32,894 bases of DNA, taken from contig JBMYWH010000025.1 of assembly GCA_049607205.1 (NCBI GenBank), positions 1-32,894 on the forward strand, given 5' to 3'. Below are positions 1 through 6,469 of the stretch, one piece after another (position 1 is the first letter of the stretch; every line of letters starts with the position of its first letter). The notes beneath the pieces were generated by a model that was given only the letters and a program-made list of their open reading frames with translations, did not search any database and had not been told where the DNA came from. This stretch comes from JBELHR01 sp049607205 (GTDB lineage Bacteria; Bacteroidota; Bacteroidia; Flavobacteriales; Flavobacteriaceae). Position numbers and translations under genes: made by a program.

Positions 1-2
1 GC

Positions 3-119
3 TGCGGATGTGCCAATTATGCAAAAATTATCCTAATTCCAGCCAAAAACACTGAAAACAGGATAATATTTGACGAAAACAGAGGGGTTCGGGGCTCGGG
101 GAGCCTTCTTTTAGGTTAG
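3..119 (+). other. Possible 3' end of an upstream gene cut by the window edge
   Basis: A reading frame is open from the left edge (base 3) to a TAG at 117-119, which would give the last 38 residues of a protein ending in GSGSLLLG. Part of it (the residues RIIFDE) is encoded by the 30-bp direct repeat at 49-78. The copy of that repeat at 931-960 is also open in this frame through the repeat, but stops after about 17 further residues. A second short frame (bases 1-36) is also open to the edge. I recognise neither product, and the tract may simply be non-coding. A small stem at 93-105 (GGCTC, GGG, GAGCC) followed by a pyrimidine/T-rich stretch would fit a terminator. Confidence 0.2.
49..78 (+). 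repeat. 30-bp direct repeat, copy 1
   Basis: This copy matches 931-960 at 28 of 30 positions, including an unbroken 18-bp identical core (61-78 and 943-960, GGATAATATTTGACGAAA). The two copies flank the unknown gene at 153-578 and 850 bp of sequence. The core resembles a Bacteroidota -7 box (nTAATATTTG), so it may be a duplicated promoter. It may instead be a relic of a duplicated 3' gene end or an attachment-like sequence. The word GGATAAT recurs at 123-129 and 647-653, and on the other strand at about 28-35. Confidence 0.7.
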
Positions 120-152
120 AGCGGGATAATTCGTTAACTTTATAAAAAAAAC

Positions 153-578
153 ATGAAGTACAATGAGTTTCTAAAAGCGTTTGATCCAGAGAAGCAGGAT
201 TTAATGATTTTAATGAAAGATTTCTTCGATAGATCTTCAAGTTTTAAAATTGTTCATGAATATAAGGGGGCAATAAAACATGCAACCATTACGGCTCTTA
301 ACACGAAGTATGAACGATATTTCCCAATGAATTCGGTGCCTTTTTCTTATATCGTAAATTCAGATTCTTTGAATTTTTACCTCAGAATCAACCATCAACA
401 TTTGGTGACTCCTGAGATCAGAGCTGCCTTTCCTAAAAACAACACCAAGGCTAAATCCAGTAAGAATGAATATTCTTTGACACTTAATAACAAGGAAGAA
501 GCTCTGGAATTTCTTGAGATGTTGTTTGCTAATAAACTAGGGGTTCATCCTAATTTTATTAATGCTTTTAAGGATTAG
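153..578 (+). CDS. Hypothetical protein, 141 aa, unknown function
   Basis: I do not recognise this family. The predicted product is soluble, with no signal peptide or membrane segment. The N-terminal third is helical and acidic/basic mixed. The middle has a beta-rich stretch (residues about 60-85, FSYIVNSDSLNFYLRIN). A Lys/Asn-rich linker (about 97-107) precedes a C-terminal helix containing KEEALEFLEMLF. The start is the only ATG near the beginning of the frame and lies after an A-rich stretch typical of Bacteroidota translation starts. The gene stands alone between two 30-bp direct repeats and next to toxin-antitoxin genes, so an accessory role such as an orphan immunity protein or antitoxin is conceivable, but nothing in the sequence shows it. 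Confidence 0.75.
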   Translation: MKYNEFLKAFDPEKQDLMILMKDFFDRSSSFKIVHEYKGAIKHATITALNTKYERYFPMNSVPFSYIVNSDSLNFYLRINHQHLVTPEIRAAFPKNNTKAKSSKNEYSLTLNNKEEALEFLEMLFANKLGVHPNFINAFKD

Positions 579-671
579 TTTTGGGCTTGAAGCTGACCTT
601 GGTTCAAAAAAAATTACCCTAAATCAAGATGCTTTAACTCGAAATAGGATAATTTCCGGATTACTCCAACT

Positions 672-707
672 TACTATTGTTCACAGTCCACATATGGACT
701 AATAGTA
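672..707. repeat. Hairpin with asymmetric bulge
   Basis: TACTATT at 672-678 pairs with AATAGTA at 701-707, and AGTCCA at 685-690 pairs with TGGACT at 695-700 around a CATA loop. The six bases GTTCAC at 679-684 are left unpaired on one side. There is no following T-run, so it is not a standard terminator. Folded single-stranded recombination sites such as integron attC have bulged hairpins of this general kind, but I do not see the conserved core-site sequences, so the role is open. Confidence 0.5.
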
Positions 708-930
708 TAACTTCCCGAAACAGAAAATGAGTTGAGGGTATAAATCTCTATAAATTCAATCCATAATCAAAAACAAATATATTGTTGATTTACAGGTTGT
801 TAAATAGGTTTTTCATAATTATGAATGAAAACCACTAAATACAGGGATGTGATCAAACCCCTTGATATAGAGACGCTTGAGTTATTTTTGATAAGGTTTT
901 CGTCATATTTTATCTTAAAATGACCTCACA

Positions 931-960
931 ACACTCAAAAGAGGATAATATTTGACGAAA
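931..960 (+). repeat. 30-bp direct repeat, copy 2
   Basis: Second copy of the repeat at 49-78, with 28 of 30 bases identical and a perfect 18-bp core at 943-960. The sequences following the two copies are unrelated. It lies about 180 bp upstream of the HigA-like gene. Confidence 0.7.
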
Positions 961-1079
961 GTAGCTGGTTTTACCACCGACCGCAGCACGCTGTATGGTC
1001 CTAAGCGTACCGAGAGTACACGGAAAAACGAATAAAAAACACATGAGTGACGTTATACTTTTATAAAACAACACCTAGA

Positions 1080-1113
1080 AGTTCTGTTTATTACAGAACT
1101 TTTTGTAATTTTA
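1080..1113 (+). promoter_or_regulatory. Probable promoter and autoregulatory operator of the HigA-like gene
   Basis: A perfect inverted repeat, AGTTCTGT (1080-1087) and ACAGAACT (1093-1100) around TTATT, lies immediately upstream of a -7-like element TAATTTTA (1106-1113). A dimeric helix-turn-helix protein bound there would cover the region between the -33 and -7 boxes. This is the usual arrangement for autorepressed antitoxin genes; that the downstream protein binds here is inferred. Confidence 0.55.
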
Positions 1114-1137
1114 CCACATGAAATGATCTTAAAAACT

Positions 1138-1698
1138 ATGGACGTAGAATTTGACATAAGAGAAATGATTAAAGCAGGTATAATCAAAAGTGAGTTAGAC
1201 TTTGATCTTGCTTTAATTGCGGAAAGAAAACTTCGTGTTCTTGCAAAAGAAAATCCAGAATACAAGACTCTAAGAAAACGCTTAAGAGATCTAATTGAAG
1301 TATACGAGAATCAGAATTGGGCGGAAACCTCTAAAATACCCGAGGCCAAACTTCATGAAAGTGATCGCTCAGAATTCATTGCGGAAAAAGAACGTTTATT
1401 TGTTCAAAGAAGAAAAGAGATCATTCGAAAAAAATTAAAACAACTAAACCTAAGCCAGCAAGATTTCGGTGCCATTCTTGGACATCAAAACAAATCCTAC
1501 ATTTCTGAATTGATCAATGGTCTACGTCCGTTTTCATTAAAAGATTTAATTGTAATCAACCGTCTTTTTAAAATTGAATTAACGGATCTCGTACCTACAT
1601 TCATTGGAGAAACAGAGCAGATAAAAATTAAAAGTACCATTAGAAAATTGAACAATCCCAAATTGAAATTGAGTAAAAAGGACTTAGAATTAGTTTAG
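1138..1698 (+). CDS. HigA-like antitoxin / XRE-family regulator, apparently without its toxin
   Basis: A 186-aa protein with an N-terminal helical segment (DVEFDIREMIKAGIIKSELD, then a helix rich in Arg/Glu/Leu) and a C-terminal XRE helix-turn-helix at about residues 90-150 (QQDFGAILGHQNKSYISELI). This architecture fits the larger HigA antitoxins (COG5499-like). HigA normally neutralises the mRNA interferase HigB, encoded just upstream, and represses the shared promoter. Here the 545 bases upstream contain no HigB-like frame, so the gene looks solitary. An ATG at 1123 is also in frame. I chose 1138 because it leaves room after the -7 element at 1106-1113 and starts at MDVEF. A palindromic operator precedes the gene and a strong palindromic terminator follows. 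It could also be a plain regulator unrelated to toxin control. Confidence 0.75.
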   Translation: MDVEFDIREMIKAGIIKSELDFDLALIAERKLRVLAKENPEYKTLRKRLRDLIEVYENQNWAETSKIPEAKLHESDRSEFIAEKERLFVQRRKEIIRKKLKQLNLSQQDFGAILGHQNKSYISELINGLRPFSLKDLIVINRLFKIELTDLVPTFIGETEQIKIKSTIRKLNNPKLKLSKKDLELV

Positions 1699-1717
1699 GG
1701 ACTATTAAAATACAGCA

Positions 1718-1757
1718 AAAAATGTCCAGTTTTTTAATTAAAAAACTGGACATTTTT
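1718..1757. terminator. Perfect 40-bp palindromic terminator
   Basis: Bases 1718-1737 and 1738-1757 are exact reverse complements with a core TGTCCAG / CTGGACA. The A-run before and T-run after make it an efficient intrinsic terminator in both directions. It separates the HigA-like gene from the hip operon. Confidence 0.85.
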
Positions 1758-1834
1758 CATCTTACTTAAATACTTGTAGTTGATACTACAGAGATATTTT
1801 AGTTATGATTTTGAGGATCTATTCGGCACTATTC

Positions 1835-1932
1835 TATATGTAAAAACATATAATTTTGTTGTTTTAACCGTTTTTATATGCAAATACATATAATTCAAAA
1901 TATTTCCGTATATTTATATGCAAATACATATA
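1835..1932 (+). promoter_or_regulatory. Triple HipB operator array with promoter
   Basis: Three copies of the palindromic motif TATATG-N6-CATATA occur at 1835-1852, 1875-1892 and 1915-1932. Their starts are exactly 40 bp apart, so successive copies lie close to the same face of the helix. Copies 2 and 3 are identical over all 18 bases, and copy 1 differs only in the spacer. A perfect Bacteroidota -7 box, TAATTTTG, sits at 1851-1858, overlapping the end of copy 1. Copy 3 ends two bases before the hipB ATG at 1935. The array fits cooperative autorepression by HipB dimers, as known for hip operons. Confidence 0.8.
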
Positions 1933-1934
1933 AA

Positions 1935-2138
1935 ATGAATGAATTATCACGTTTTATAAAAGATAAACGTAAGCAACTTCATATGACTCAAGAAGATTTA
2001 GCAGAGCGTTCGGGAGTAGCCTTGACCGTTGTGCGTAAAATTGAACAGGGCAAAGAAAACTTGAGTCTTGCTAAAGTCAATCAAGTTTTAATGATGTTTG
2101 GACATACTACAGGTCCTATTAAACCGGAGAATAAATGA
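1935..2138 (+). CDS. hipB: HipB-like antitoxin / transcriptional repressor
   Basis: A 67-aa XRE-type helix-turn-helix protein. Residues about 6-60 form the HTH domain, with the recognition region EDLAERSGVALTVVRKIEQG. It is nearly all DNA-binding domain, like HipB proteins of split hip modules. An in-frame ATG 57 bases upstream exists, but that start would place the operator copies inside the coding sequence and add an unrelated tail; 1935 is therefore preferred. The stop overlaps the next start (ATGA, 2135-2138), indicating translational coupling. In HipBA/HipBST systems HipB represses the operon and augments neutralisation of the kinase. Confidence 0.88.
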   Translation: MNELSRFIKDKRKQLHMTQEDLAERSGVALTVVRKIEQGKENLSLAKVNQVLMMFGHTTGPIKPENK

Positions 2139-2470
2139 GACAGGCACTTATTAAATACAATACAACTATAGCCGGTCTTCTTACAGAGGAAGATAGTGGG
2201 GACTACCTGTTTCAATACGACCGAGAATATATCGAGAACCATCCCGAGCAATTTATCAGCTTTAACATGCCGGTTACCCACCTTGCCTATCGCTCAAAAC
2301 AGTTATTTCCGTTTTTTAATGGTTTGATTCCTGAAGGCTGGCTGCTAAATATTGCTTCAGAAAGCTGGAAACTGAACAAAAACGATCGCATGGGCTTGCT
2401 TCTAGCTTGCTGTCAAAATGCCATAGGTGCGGTAAGTGTTCACCCCATAAAAACTAAACATCATGACTAA
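2135..2470 (+). CDS. hipS: HipS-like protein (HipA N-terminal subdomain 1 as a separate protein)
   Basis: A 111-aa protein matching the N-subdomain 1 of HipA (PF13657-type), with the hallmark stretch LFPFFNGLIPEGWLL (about residues 57-71) and the ending NAIGAVSV. In classical HipA this domain is fused to the kinase. Here it is a separate gene, as in the tripartite HipBST system of enteropathogenic E. coli, where HipS acts as the antitoxin that inhibits the kinase HipT. It overlaps hipB by 4 bp and hipT by 8 bp (2463-2470), so the three genes are coupled. This is not a frameshifted hipA: the downstream gene has its own start and an N-terminal Cys/His motif. Confidence 0.85.
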   Translation: MRQALIKYNTTIAGLLTEEDSGDYLFQYDREYIENHPEQFISFNMPVTHLAYRSKQLFPFFNGLIPEGWLLNIASESWKLNKNDRMGLLLACCQNAIGAVSVHPIKTKHHD

Positions 2471-3401
2471 GTGTTTATCCTGCTATAAGGAATTGAATAC
2501 GGGCGAGAGGCTGTACCATAAGAAATGTAGCTTGGAGTTTTTTGGCACTGAAAGTGCCCCAGAATTACCTTATAATTTCTCGGAATTAGAACATCTCGCT
2601 ACCGAGGTGCTTAAACAGTCAATCACGGTTCCAGGAGTACAACCTAAACTATCCATAGGCTGGTTGGATGAAAACTCCAACACACGACTAACCTTAATGG
2701 ACGCTTTAGACGGGAATTATATCCTAAAGCCTCAAAATCCTACTTATCCTCAGATGCCGGAAAACGAACATCTGTCGATGAAGCTTGCCCAGTTATTTCA
2801 TTTAGATATTGTTCCTGTAAATCTTATTCCTTTAGCCTCTGGCGAGTTATGTTTTATCACCAGACGTATTGACCGCAATGCAGATGGCTCTAGAAATCAC
2901 ATGATAGATTTCCATCAAATTCTAGAATCCGAGGATAAATATAAAGGAACCATGGAGGGTCTTGGCGCAAAAATCGGGGAACTCTCCGAACACACCATGC
3001 TCGATAAATTAAAGTTTTTTGAAGCAGCGGTATTCAACTATGTCATTGGAAATAATGACATGCATCTTAAGAACTTCTCAATGTTTAAAAGTGATCTTGG
3101 GTGGGTCTTATCTCCTTTCTATGATTTGTTGAATGTGAAACTCCTTCTCCCAACAGATCCAGAAGATTTTGCCCTTTTATTAGGGGGCAAAAAACTCAAC
3201 TTTACTAAAGCTTATTTTGACAGATTCGCAAAAGGCCTCGGCTTGAATCCCAAACAAACTTCAAGTGTTTATAAGCGACTCTCTCCTTGGCTTATTCAAG
3301 CAAATCAGTTAATTGACCGCTCGTTTTTAAATACAGAAACTCAAATTAATTACAAGACTATGATCGAGCAAAGATCCTTAATCTTTAAACAAACCCTCTA
3401 A
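2463..3401 (+). CDS. hipT: HipT-like serine/threonine kinase toxin (HipA kinase core)
   Basis: A 312-aa kinase of the HipA family. Visible elements are the Gly-rich loop region S53-I-T55-VPGVQPK, the ATP-binding Lys in ILKP (K89), the catalytic loop GNNDMHLKN (D199, N204) and the metal-binding FYDLLN (D221). The SxT at the start of the Gly-rich loop corresponds to the SIS autophosphorylation motif of HipT and to Ser150 of HipA. An N-terminal CxxC-x11-HxxC motif (C4, C7, H19, C22) is a likely zinc-binding knuckle preceding the kinase fold. HipA phosphorylates GltX and HipT phosphorylates TrpS; the target here cannot be told. The size and order hipB-hipS-hipT match tripartite modules. Confidence 0.88.
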   Translation: MTKCLSCYKELNTGERLYHKKCSLEFFGTESAPELPYNFSELEHLATEVLKQSITVPGVQPKLSIGWLDENSNTRLTLMDALDGNYILKPQNPTYPQMPENEHLSMKLAQLFHLDIVPVNLIPLASGELCFITRRIDRNADGSRNHMIDFHQILESEDKYKGTMEGLGAKIGELSEHTMLDKLKFFEAAVFNYVIGNNDMHLKNFSMFKSDLGWVLSPFYDLLNVKLLLPTDPEDFALLLGGKKLNFTKAYFDRFAKGLGLNPKQTSSVYKRLSPWLIQANQLIDRSFLNTETQINYKTMIEQRSLIFKQTL

Positions 3402-3423
3402 CCCCCATAAACACTGGGTTTTT
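3400..3423 (+). terminator. Probable terminator of the hip operon
   Basis: AACCC at 3400-3404 pairs with GGGTT at 3416-3420 and is followed by more Ts. The stem starts within the hipT stop codon region. It is modest in strength. Confidence 0.5.
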
Positions 3424-3496
3424 CAAAATAATTGAAAGTTTTTTTAATTTTTTTTAAAATTTTACAATATATCAGAAAATGTACCGTTTTAATAAA

Positions 3497-3563
3497 GAAG
3501 ACGTATGTCTTCAATCTTTTTCATAGCAACGGGAAAGCCTCAGGAGAGATCTTGAAGCTTTCC
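3497..3563. terminator. Two small stem-loops in the gap after the hip operon
   Basis: GAAGAC (3497-3502) and GTCTTC (3507-3512) close a GTAT loop, with a T-run shortly after (AATCTTTTT). GGAAAGC (3532-3538) and GCTTTCC (3557-3563) form a second hairpin. They may end transcription from either side, because the gene at 3577-3813 comes from the opposite strand. No credible gene lies in 3424-3576. Confidence 0.35.
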
Positions 3564-3576
3564 TTATTTTATGCTA

Positions 3577-3813
3577 TTAATAAGAAGCAGCACCTGCCAT
3601 CACCCCAGCTATAATACTTGCAAAAAACAAGAAATACAATACGGCAATCACAACCATAAAAATCAGGGACGCAATCGCCCAGGTCTTTTTACTTGGATTC
3701 GTCCCTTCAGAAAAGGCCCATACAATAAGCATGATAAATCCGACCACAGGAATTGCAGTTAAAATCATAGTGATGATCCAATCTCCAACGGACATTGCTT
3801 TGTTTTCGTTCAT
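3577..3813 (-). CDS. Small two-pass membrane protein, unknown function
   Basis: A 78-aa protein with two hydrophobic segments, at about residues 8-28 (DWIITMILTAIPVVGFIMLI) and 43-70, joined by a short polar loop with SEGTNPSKKTWA. A longer frame extends 28 codons upstream, but the internal ATG (MNENKAMSVGDW) gives a typical short cytoplasmic N-terminus, so I use it. Small proteins of this layout are common and uncharacterised in Flavobacteriia. It is monocistronic, convergent with the hip operon and divergent from the kinase gene. Confidence 0.75.
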   Translation of the reverse strand: MNENKAMSVGDWIITMILTAIPVVGFIMLIVWAFSEGTNPSKKTWAIASLIFMVVIAVLYFLFFASIIAGVMAGAASY

Positions 3814-3924
3814 AGTAATTTGGTTTTGGTTAATTAATATGATCGGAATATACAATAAGTTTGAAAACTGAGCGTTAGTTATATAAACTTCCCTCACTTC
3901 CCTCCCCCATAATCCACGTTCCTG

Positions 3925-3932
3925 TACTTTTT
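3925..3932 (+). promoter_or_regulatory. -7-like element upstream of the LytS-type kinase gene
   Basis: TACTTTTT sits within TCCTGTACTTTTTCTTTTTA. Nearly the same sequence, with a perfect TAnnTTTG box, precedes the lipoprotein gene at 5805-5812, which suggests that the two units share a promoter type. Confidence 0.45.
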
Positions 3933-3971
3933 CTTTTTAGTTCTGCTGCTTATGAGTTAATTTGTAGCTTC

Positions 3972-5057
3972 ATGGAGCATTTAGACAACAGCTTGACCGG
4001 CAAGAACCATAAATCACTGTATTGGACCTGTCAATTAGTAGGATGGGGAATCGTATCGACCTACTGGGCCTATGTGGTTTACAGTAGAGATGATTACGGT
4101 GGGTTCTATACTTTTCTGAACTATCTATGTGACATCTCCATTGGGGTGTTGCTCACCCACTTATACAGAACCTTTGCCTTGAAGATGGGCTGGAATGAAC
4201 TACCTATACAGAAACTCGTGTTGCGCGTCATTCCTGTAATCATCCTTCTAGCAGTTTTATACACCTTGATCAGCAATGTCAAGTGGTATTTTTTCTACGG
4301 TGGAATCGTAGACCCTCAGGTGGATTTCTATGCGGCGATTACCTATTGGGACCCTATTTTTATCACCGGATTAAGACTTATGTCTATCTGGCTCTTAGCC
4401 TATCATTTGTATCATTATTATCAAAAGGAAGTCGTTACTGCCAGAGAAAATGCCCATTTATCTCTACTGATTGCCCGCAGTCAAATGGACAATCTTTCGG
4501 CCCAGTTGAATCCTCACTTTTTGTTTAACTCCCTAAACTCTATTAAATCTCTGGTAGAAGAGGACCCTAAAAAAGCCAGAAGAGCCATTGACCTCTTATC
4601 TGATCTATTGAGATCTTCTTTATATGAAAAGGATCAGGATTTATGCAGCATCAAACAGGAACTGAGTTTAGTAAAGGACTATGTGGAACTGGAAAAACTT
4701 CGTTTTGAAGAGCGATTGAATTTTGAGGTAGATATAGATTCCGAATTAGAGCAGATCAAGGTACCGACCTTGAGTATTCAGCTTTTAGTGGAAAACGCCA
4801 TCAAGCATGGAATAGATAAATTGATCCGTGGAGGGAATGTTGTTTTGAGCATTACAAGACAAGGAGATTTTCTGCAAATTATGGTGCGGAATCCCGGTAC
4901 ACTTGAACTTAATAATCCTGGAGTGGGACTTAAGAATTTACAAGAACGAATTAAGATACAATATAAATCCAGCGCCTCCTTTGTTTTAGAAATGCCTGAG
5001 GAGCACCTCGTACAAGCCATTCTAACCCTTCCAATTCAAGACCATGAAACGCTATAG
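3972..5057 (+). CDS. LytS/YehU-type sensor histidine kinase
   Basis: A 361-aa inner-membrane kinase. Four hydrophobic segments (roughly residues 20-40, 48-66, 84-102 and 128-148) precede a short coiled linker and a His_kinase (PF06580) domain with the motif QLNPHFLFNSLNSI, in which H182 is the phosphoacceptor. A HATPase_c domain follows, with LLVENAIKHGI and VGLKNLQERI. Its partner response regulator is the next gene, overlapping by 14 bp (5044-5057). The membrane part has no recognisable ligand-binding domain, so the stimulus is unknown. The lipoprotein and hydrolase genes downstream are candidate targets. Confidence 0.9.
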   Translation: MEHLDNSLTGKNHKSLYWTCQLVGWGIVSTYWAYVVYSRDDYGGFYTFLNYLCDISIGVLLTHLYRTFALKMGWNELPIQKLVLRVIPVIILLAVLYTLISNVKWYFFYGGIVDPQVDFYAAITYWDPIFITGLRLMSIWLLAYHLYHYYQKEVVTARENAHLSLLIARSQMDNLSAQLNPHFLFNSLNSIKSLVEEDPKKARRAIDLLSDLLRSSLYEKDQDLCSIKQELSLVKDYVELEKLRFEERLNFEVDIDSELEQIKVPTLSIQLLVENAIKHGIDKLIRGGNVVLSITRQGDFLQIMVRNPGTLELNNPGVGLKNLQERIKIQYKSSASFVLEMPEEHLVQAILTLPIQDHETL

Positions 5058-5766
5058 AACAATACTTGTGGACGATGAACGTTTAGCTCGCGAAGAGCTC
5101 AAGCGATCTTTGAAGAACCATACTGCTTTTGAAGTGATTGCCGAGGCCTCTCATGCCGACCAGGCCAAGGAATTAATTGAAAAGCACAGTCCTGACCTTA
5201 TCTTTCTGGACATACACATGCCCGAGAAATCTGGTTTTGACCTCCTAGAAGAACTCTCGACCGTACCCGAGGTGGTTTTTACCACCGCTTACGATCAATA
5301 TGCGGTTAAGGCTTTTGAGATGAATGCCCTAGACTACCTAGTCAAACCCCTGAGAGAAGAACGTTTTGATCAAACCATAGAGAAAGTGCTTTTGAAGCTT
5401 TCAAAAAATGAAACTGTGGAAAATAAGGTCTTCGACATGGAGCAGAAAGTCTTTATCAAAGACGGAGAACAATGCCATTTCATTCCCTTAAAAGATATTT
5501 ATTTCATAGAATCCATGGATAATTATGCCCGCTTATACTTCGGTGAACACAAGGCCATGATTAAGCGCTCGTTAAACCTTTTAGAGGAAAAACTAGACCC
5601 TAGTATTTTCTTTAGGGCCAACCGGAGCCAAATCCTCAACACCCAGTTCATCAAAGAAATTCACCCTTCTTTTAAACAGCGCATCAACATCACCTTAAAC
5701 AGTGGAAAGGTCGTGGAAGTCTCCAGCAGGCAGTCGGCAAAATTCAAAGCCCGGAATTCATTATAA
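5044..5766 (+). CDS. LytTR-family response regulator
   Basis: A 240-aa regulator. The receiver domain (1-120) has the acidic pair D10/D11, phosphoacceptor D56 (DLIFLDIHMP), T80/T81 and K101 (LVKPL). A LytTR DNA-binding domain (about 135-238) follows, with IYFIESMDNYARLYF and FFRANRSQILN. It is the cognate partner of the overlapping LytS-type kinase. LytTR proteins usually bind pairs of short direct repeats. I could not identify a confident pair upstream of either nearby transcription unit. Confidence 0.92.
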   Translation: MKRYRTILVDDERLAREELKRSLKNHTAFEVIAEASHADQAKELIEKHSPDLIFLDIHMPEKSGFDLLEELSTVPEVVFTTAYDQYAVKAFEMNALDYLVKPLREERFDQTIEKVLLKLSKNETVENKVFDMEQKVFIKDGEQCHFIPLKDIYFIESMDNYARLYFGEHKAMIKRSLNLLEEKLDPSIFFRANRSQILNTQFIKEIHPSFKQRINITLNSGKVVEVSSRQSAKFKARNSL

Positions 5767-5804
5767 CACTCTATCACGTTTAATTCCGTTTTCCCGCGCT
5801 CCTG

Positions 5805-5812
5805 TACTTTTG
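5805..5812 (+). promoter_or_regulatory. -7 box of the lipoprotein-hydrolase unit
   Basis: TACTTTTG matches the Bacteroidota consensus TAnnTTTG exactly and lies 58 bases before the ATG at 5870. The surrounding TCCTGTACTTTTGCTTTGTA closely resembles the sequence upstream of the two-component operon at 3919-3940. Confidence 0.65.
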
Positions 5813-5869
5813 CTTTGTAAGCTGAATAAGGCACCTTTAATTTGCCTTATCATTAACAAACAAACCACT

Positions 5870-6469
5870 ATGACTATCATCAAATTATTACAAACCACCC
5901 TACTTTCTATCATCGTCTCACAGCTGCTTTCTTGCGGAGGAAACACCACTATTTCTGTGGACCAACCCATCGCTTCCGACTATGTTTTAGGAGAACAGTG
6001 GGTCTGGAAATACAAAGGAGTTACCACCAAAGGAGAAGTCCGCTCTGAAGGAGAAGATACTAGACGCATCGTCAATTTCAAACAAGGTCTAGGGATGCTC
6101 ATCGAAGGGGATACCGTAGCGATTGCCGACATTGTAAAGGTGGACAGCAGCGAGACGCCCAAGTATAAATGGCCTTTACAGGTAGGTAAGACTTGGGTTT
6201 ATGAACAGAACTGGACCAGTCAAGACGGAACCACTGGGAAGCAACATCAAAATGTCGAGGTACTCTCCTATCAAGAAGAAACCGTACAGGCCGGTACGTT
6301 CATGGCTTTTACCATTAAATACTCGGGGACCATGAGCAACTCCAGAGGTTATAATGCCCCGACTCAAGAAGTTTGGCTCTATGCCCCAGAACTCAAAAAC
6401 TTCATCAAACTCACTCAAGACCAAGGGGACTTTCATTACGAAGAAGAATTAATCCAATACACCAAGTAA
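5870..6469 (+). CDS. Secreted lipoprotein, 199 aa, unknown function
   Basis: The N-terminus MTIIKLLQTTLLSIIVSQLLSC is a lipoprotein signal with lipobox LLSC (C22) followed by Gly-Gly. The mature part is beta-rich, with repeated aromatic positions (EQWVWKYKG, LQVGKTWVYEQNW, EVWLYAPELKNFIKL), typical of small periplasmic or surface beta-sandwich lipoproteins. The frame is open for 56 codons further upstream, but that part overlaps the response-regulator gene and the promoter; the chosen ATG is the first that gives a signal peptide. Its stop overlaps the start of the hydrolase gene by one base (TAATG), so the two are probably translated together and may act on the same substrate. Confidence 0.8.
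   Translation: MTIIKLLQTTLLSIIVSQLLSCGGNTTISVDQPIASDYVLGEQWVWKYKGVTTKGEVRSEGEDTRRIVNFKQGLGMLIEGDTVAIADIVKVDSSETPKYKWPLQVGKTWVYEQNWTSQDGTTGKQHQNVEVLSYQEETVQAGTFMAFTIKYSGTMSNSRGYNAPTQEVWLYAPELKNFIKLTQDQGDFHYEEELIQYTK

Larger units (their letters stand above)
579..1079. other. Intergenic stretch with hairpin and repeat, no convincing gene
   Basis: About 500 bases without a supportable gene. It contains a hairpin at 672-707, the second copy of the 30-bp direct repeat (931-960) and, just after it, a tract of about 75 bases richer in GC than its surroundings. That tract stays open in one frame from 949 to a TAA at 1033-1035 (including the residues TTDRSTLYGPKRTE). It could be the decayed 3' end of a lost gene, but there is no start codon and no recognisable product. 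Confidence 0.5.

Noticed and set aside
2135..3401. Reading hipS and hipT as one frameshifted hipA
   Set aside because: The kinase gene has its own start and an N-terminal Cys/His motif, and the order and sizes fit known tripartite hip modules.
3432..3614. A 60-codon frame on the + strand after the hip operon
   Set aside because: It runs over two stem-loops and into the opposite-strand membrane protein gene; composition is AT-driven and no recognisable product results.
3972..5900. LytTR-type direct-repeat binding sites
   Set aside because: No convincing pair of repeats at the expected spacing could be read upstream of either operon.
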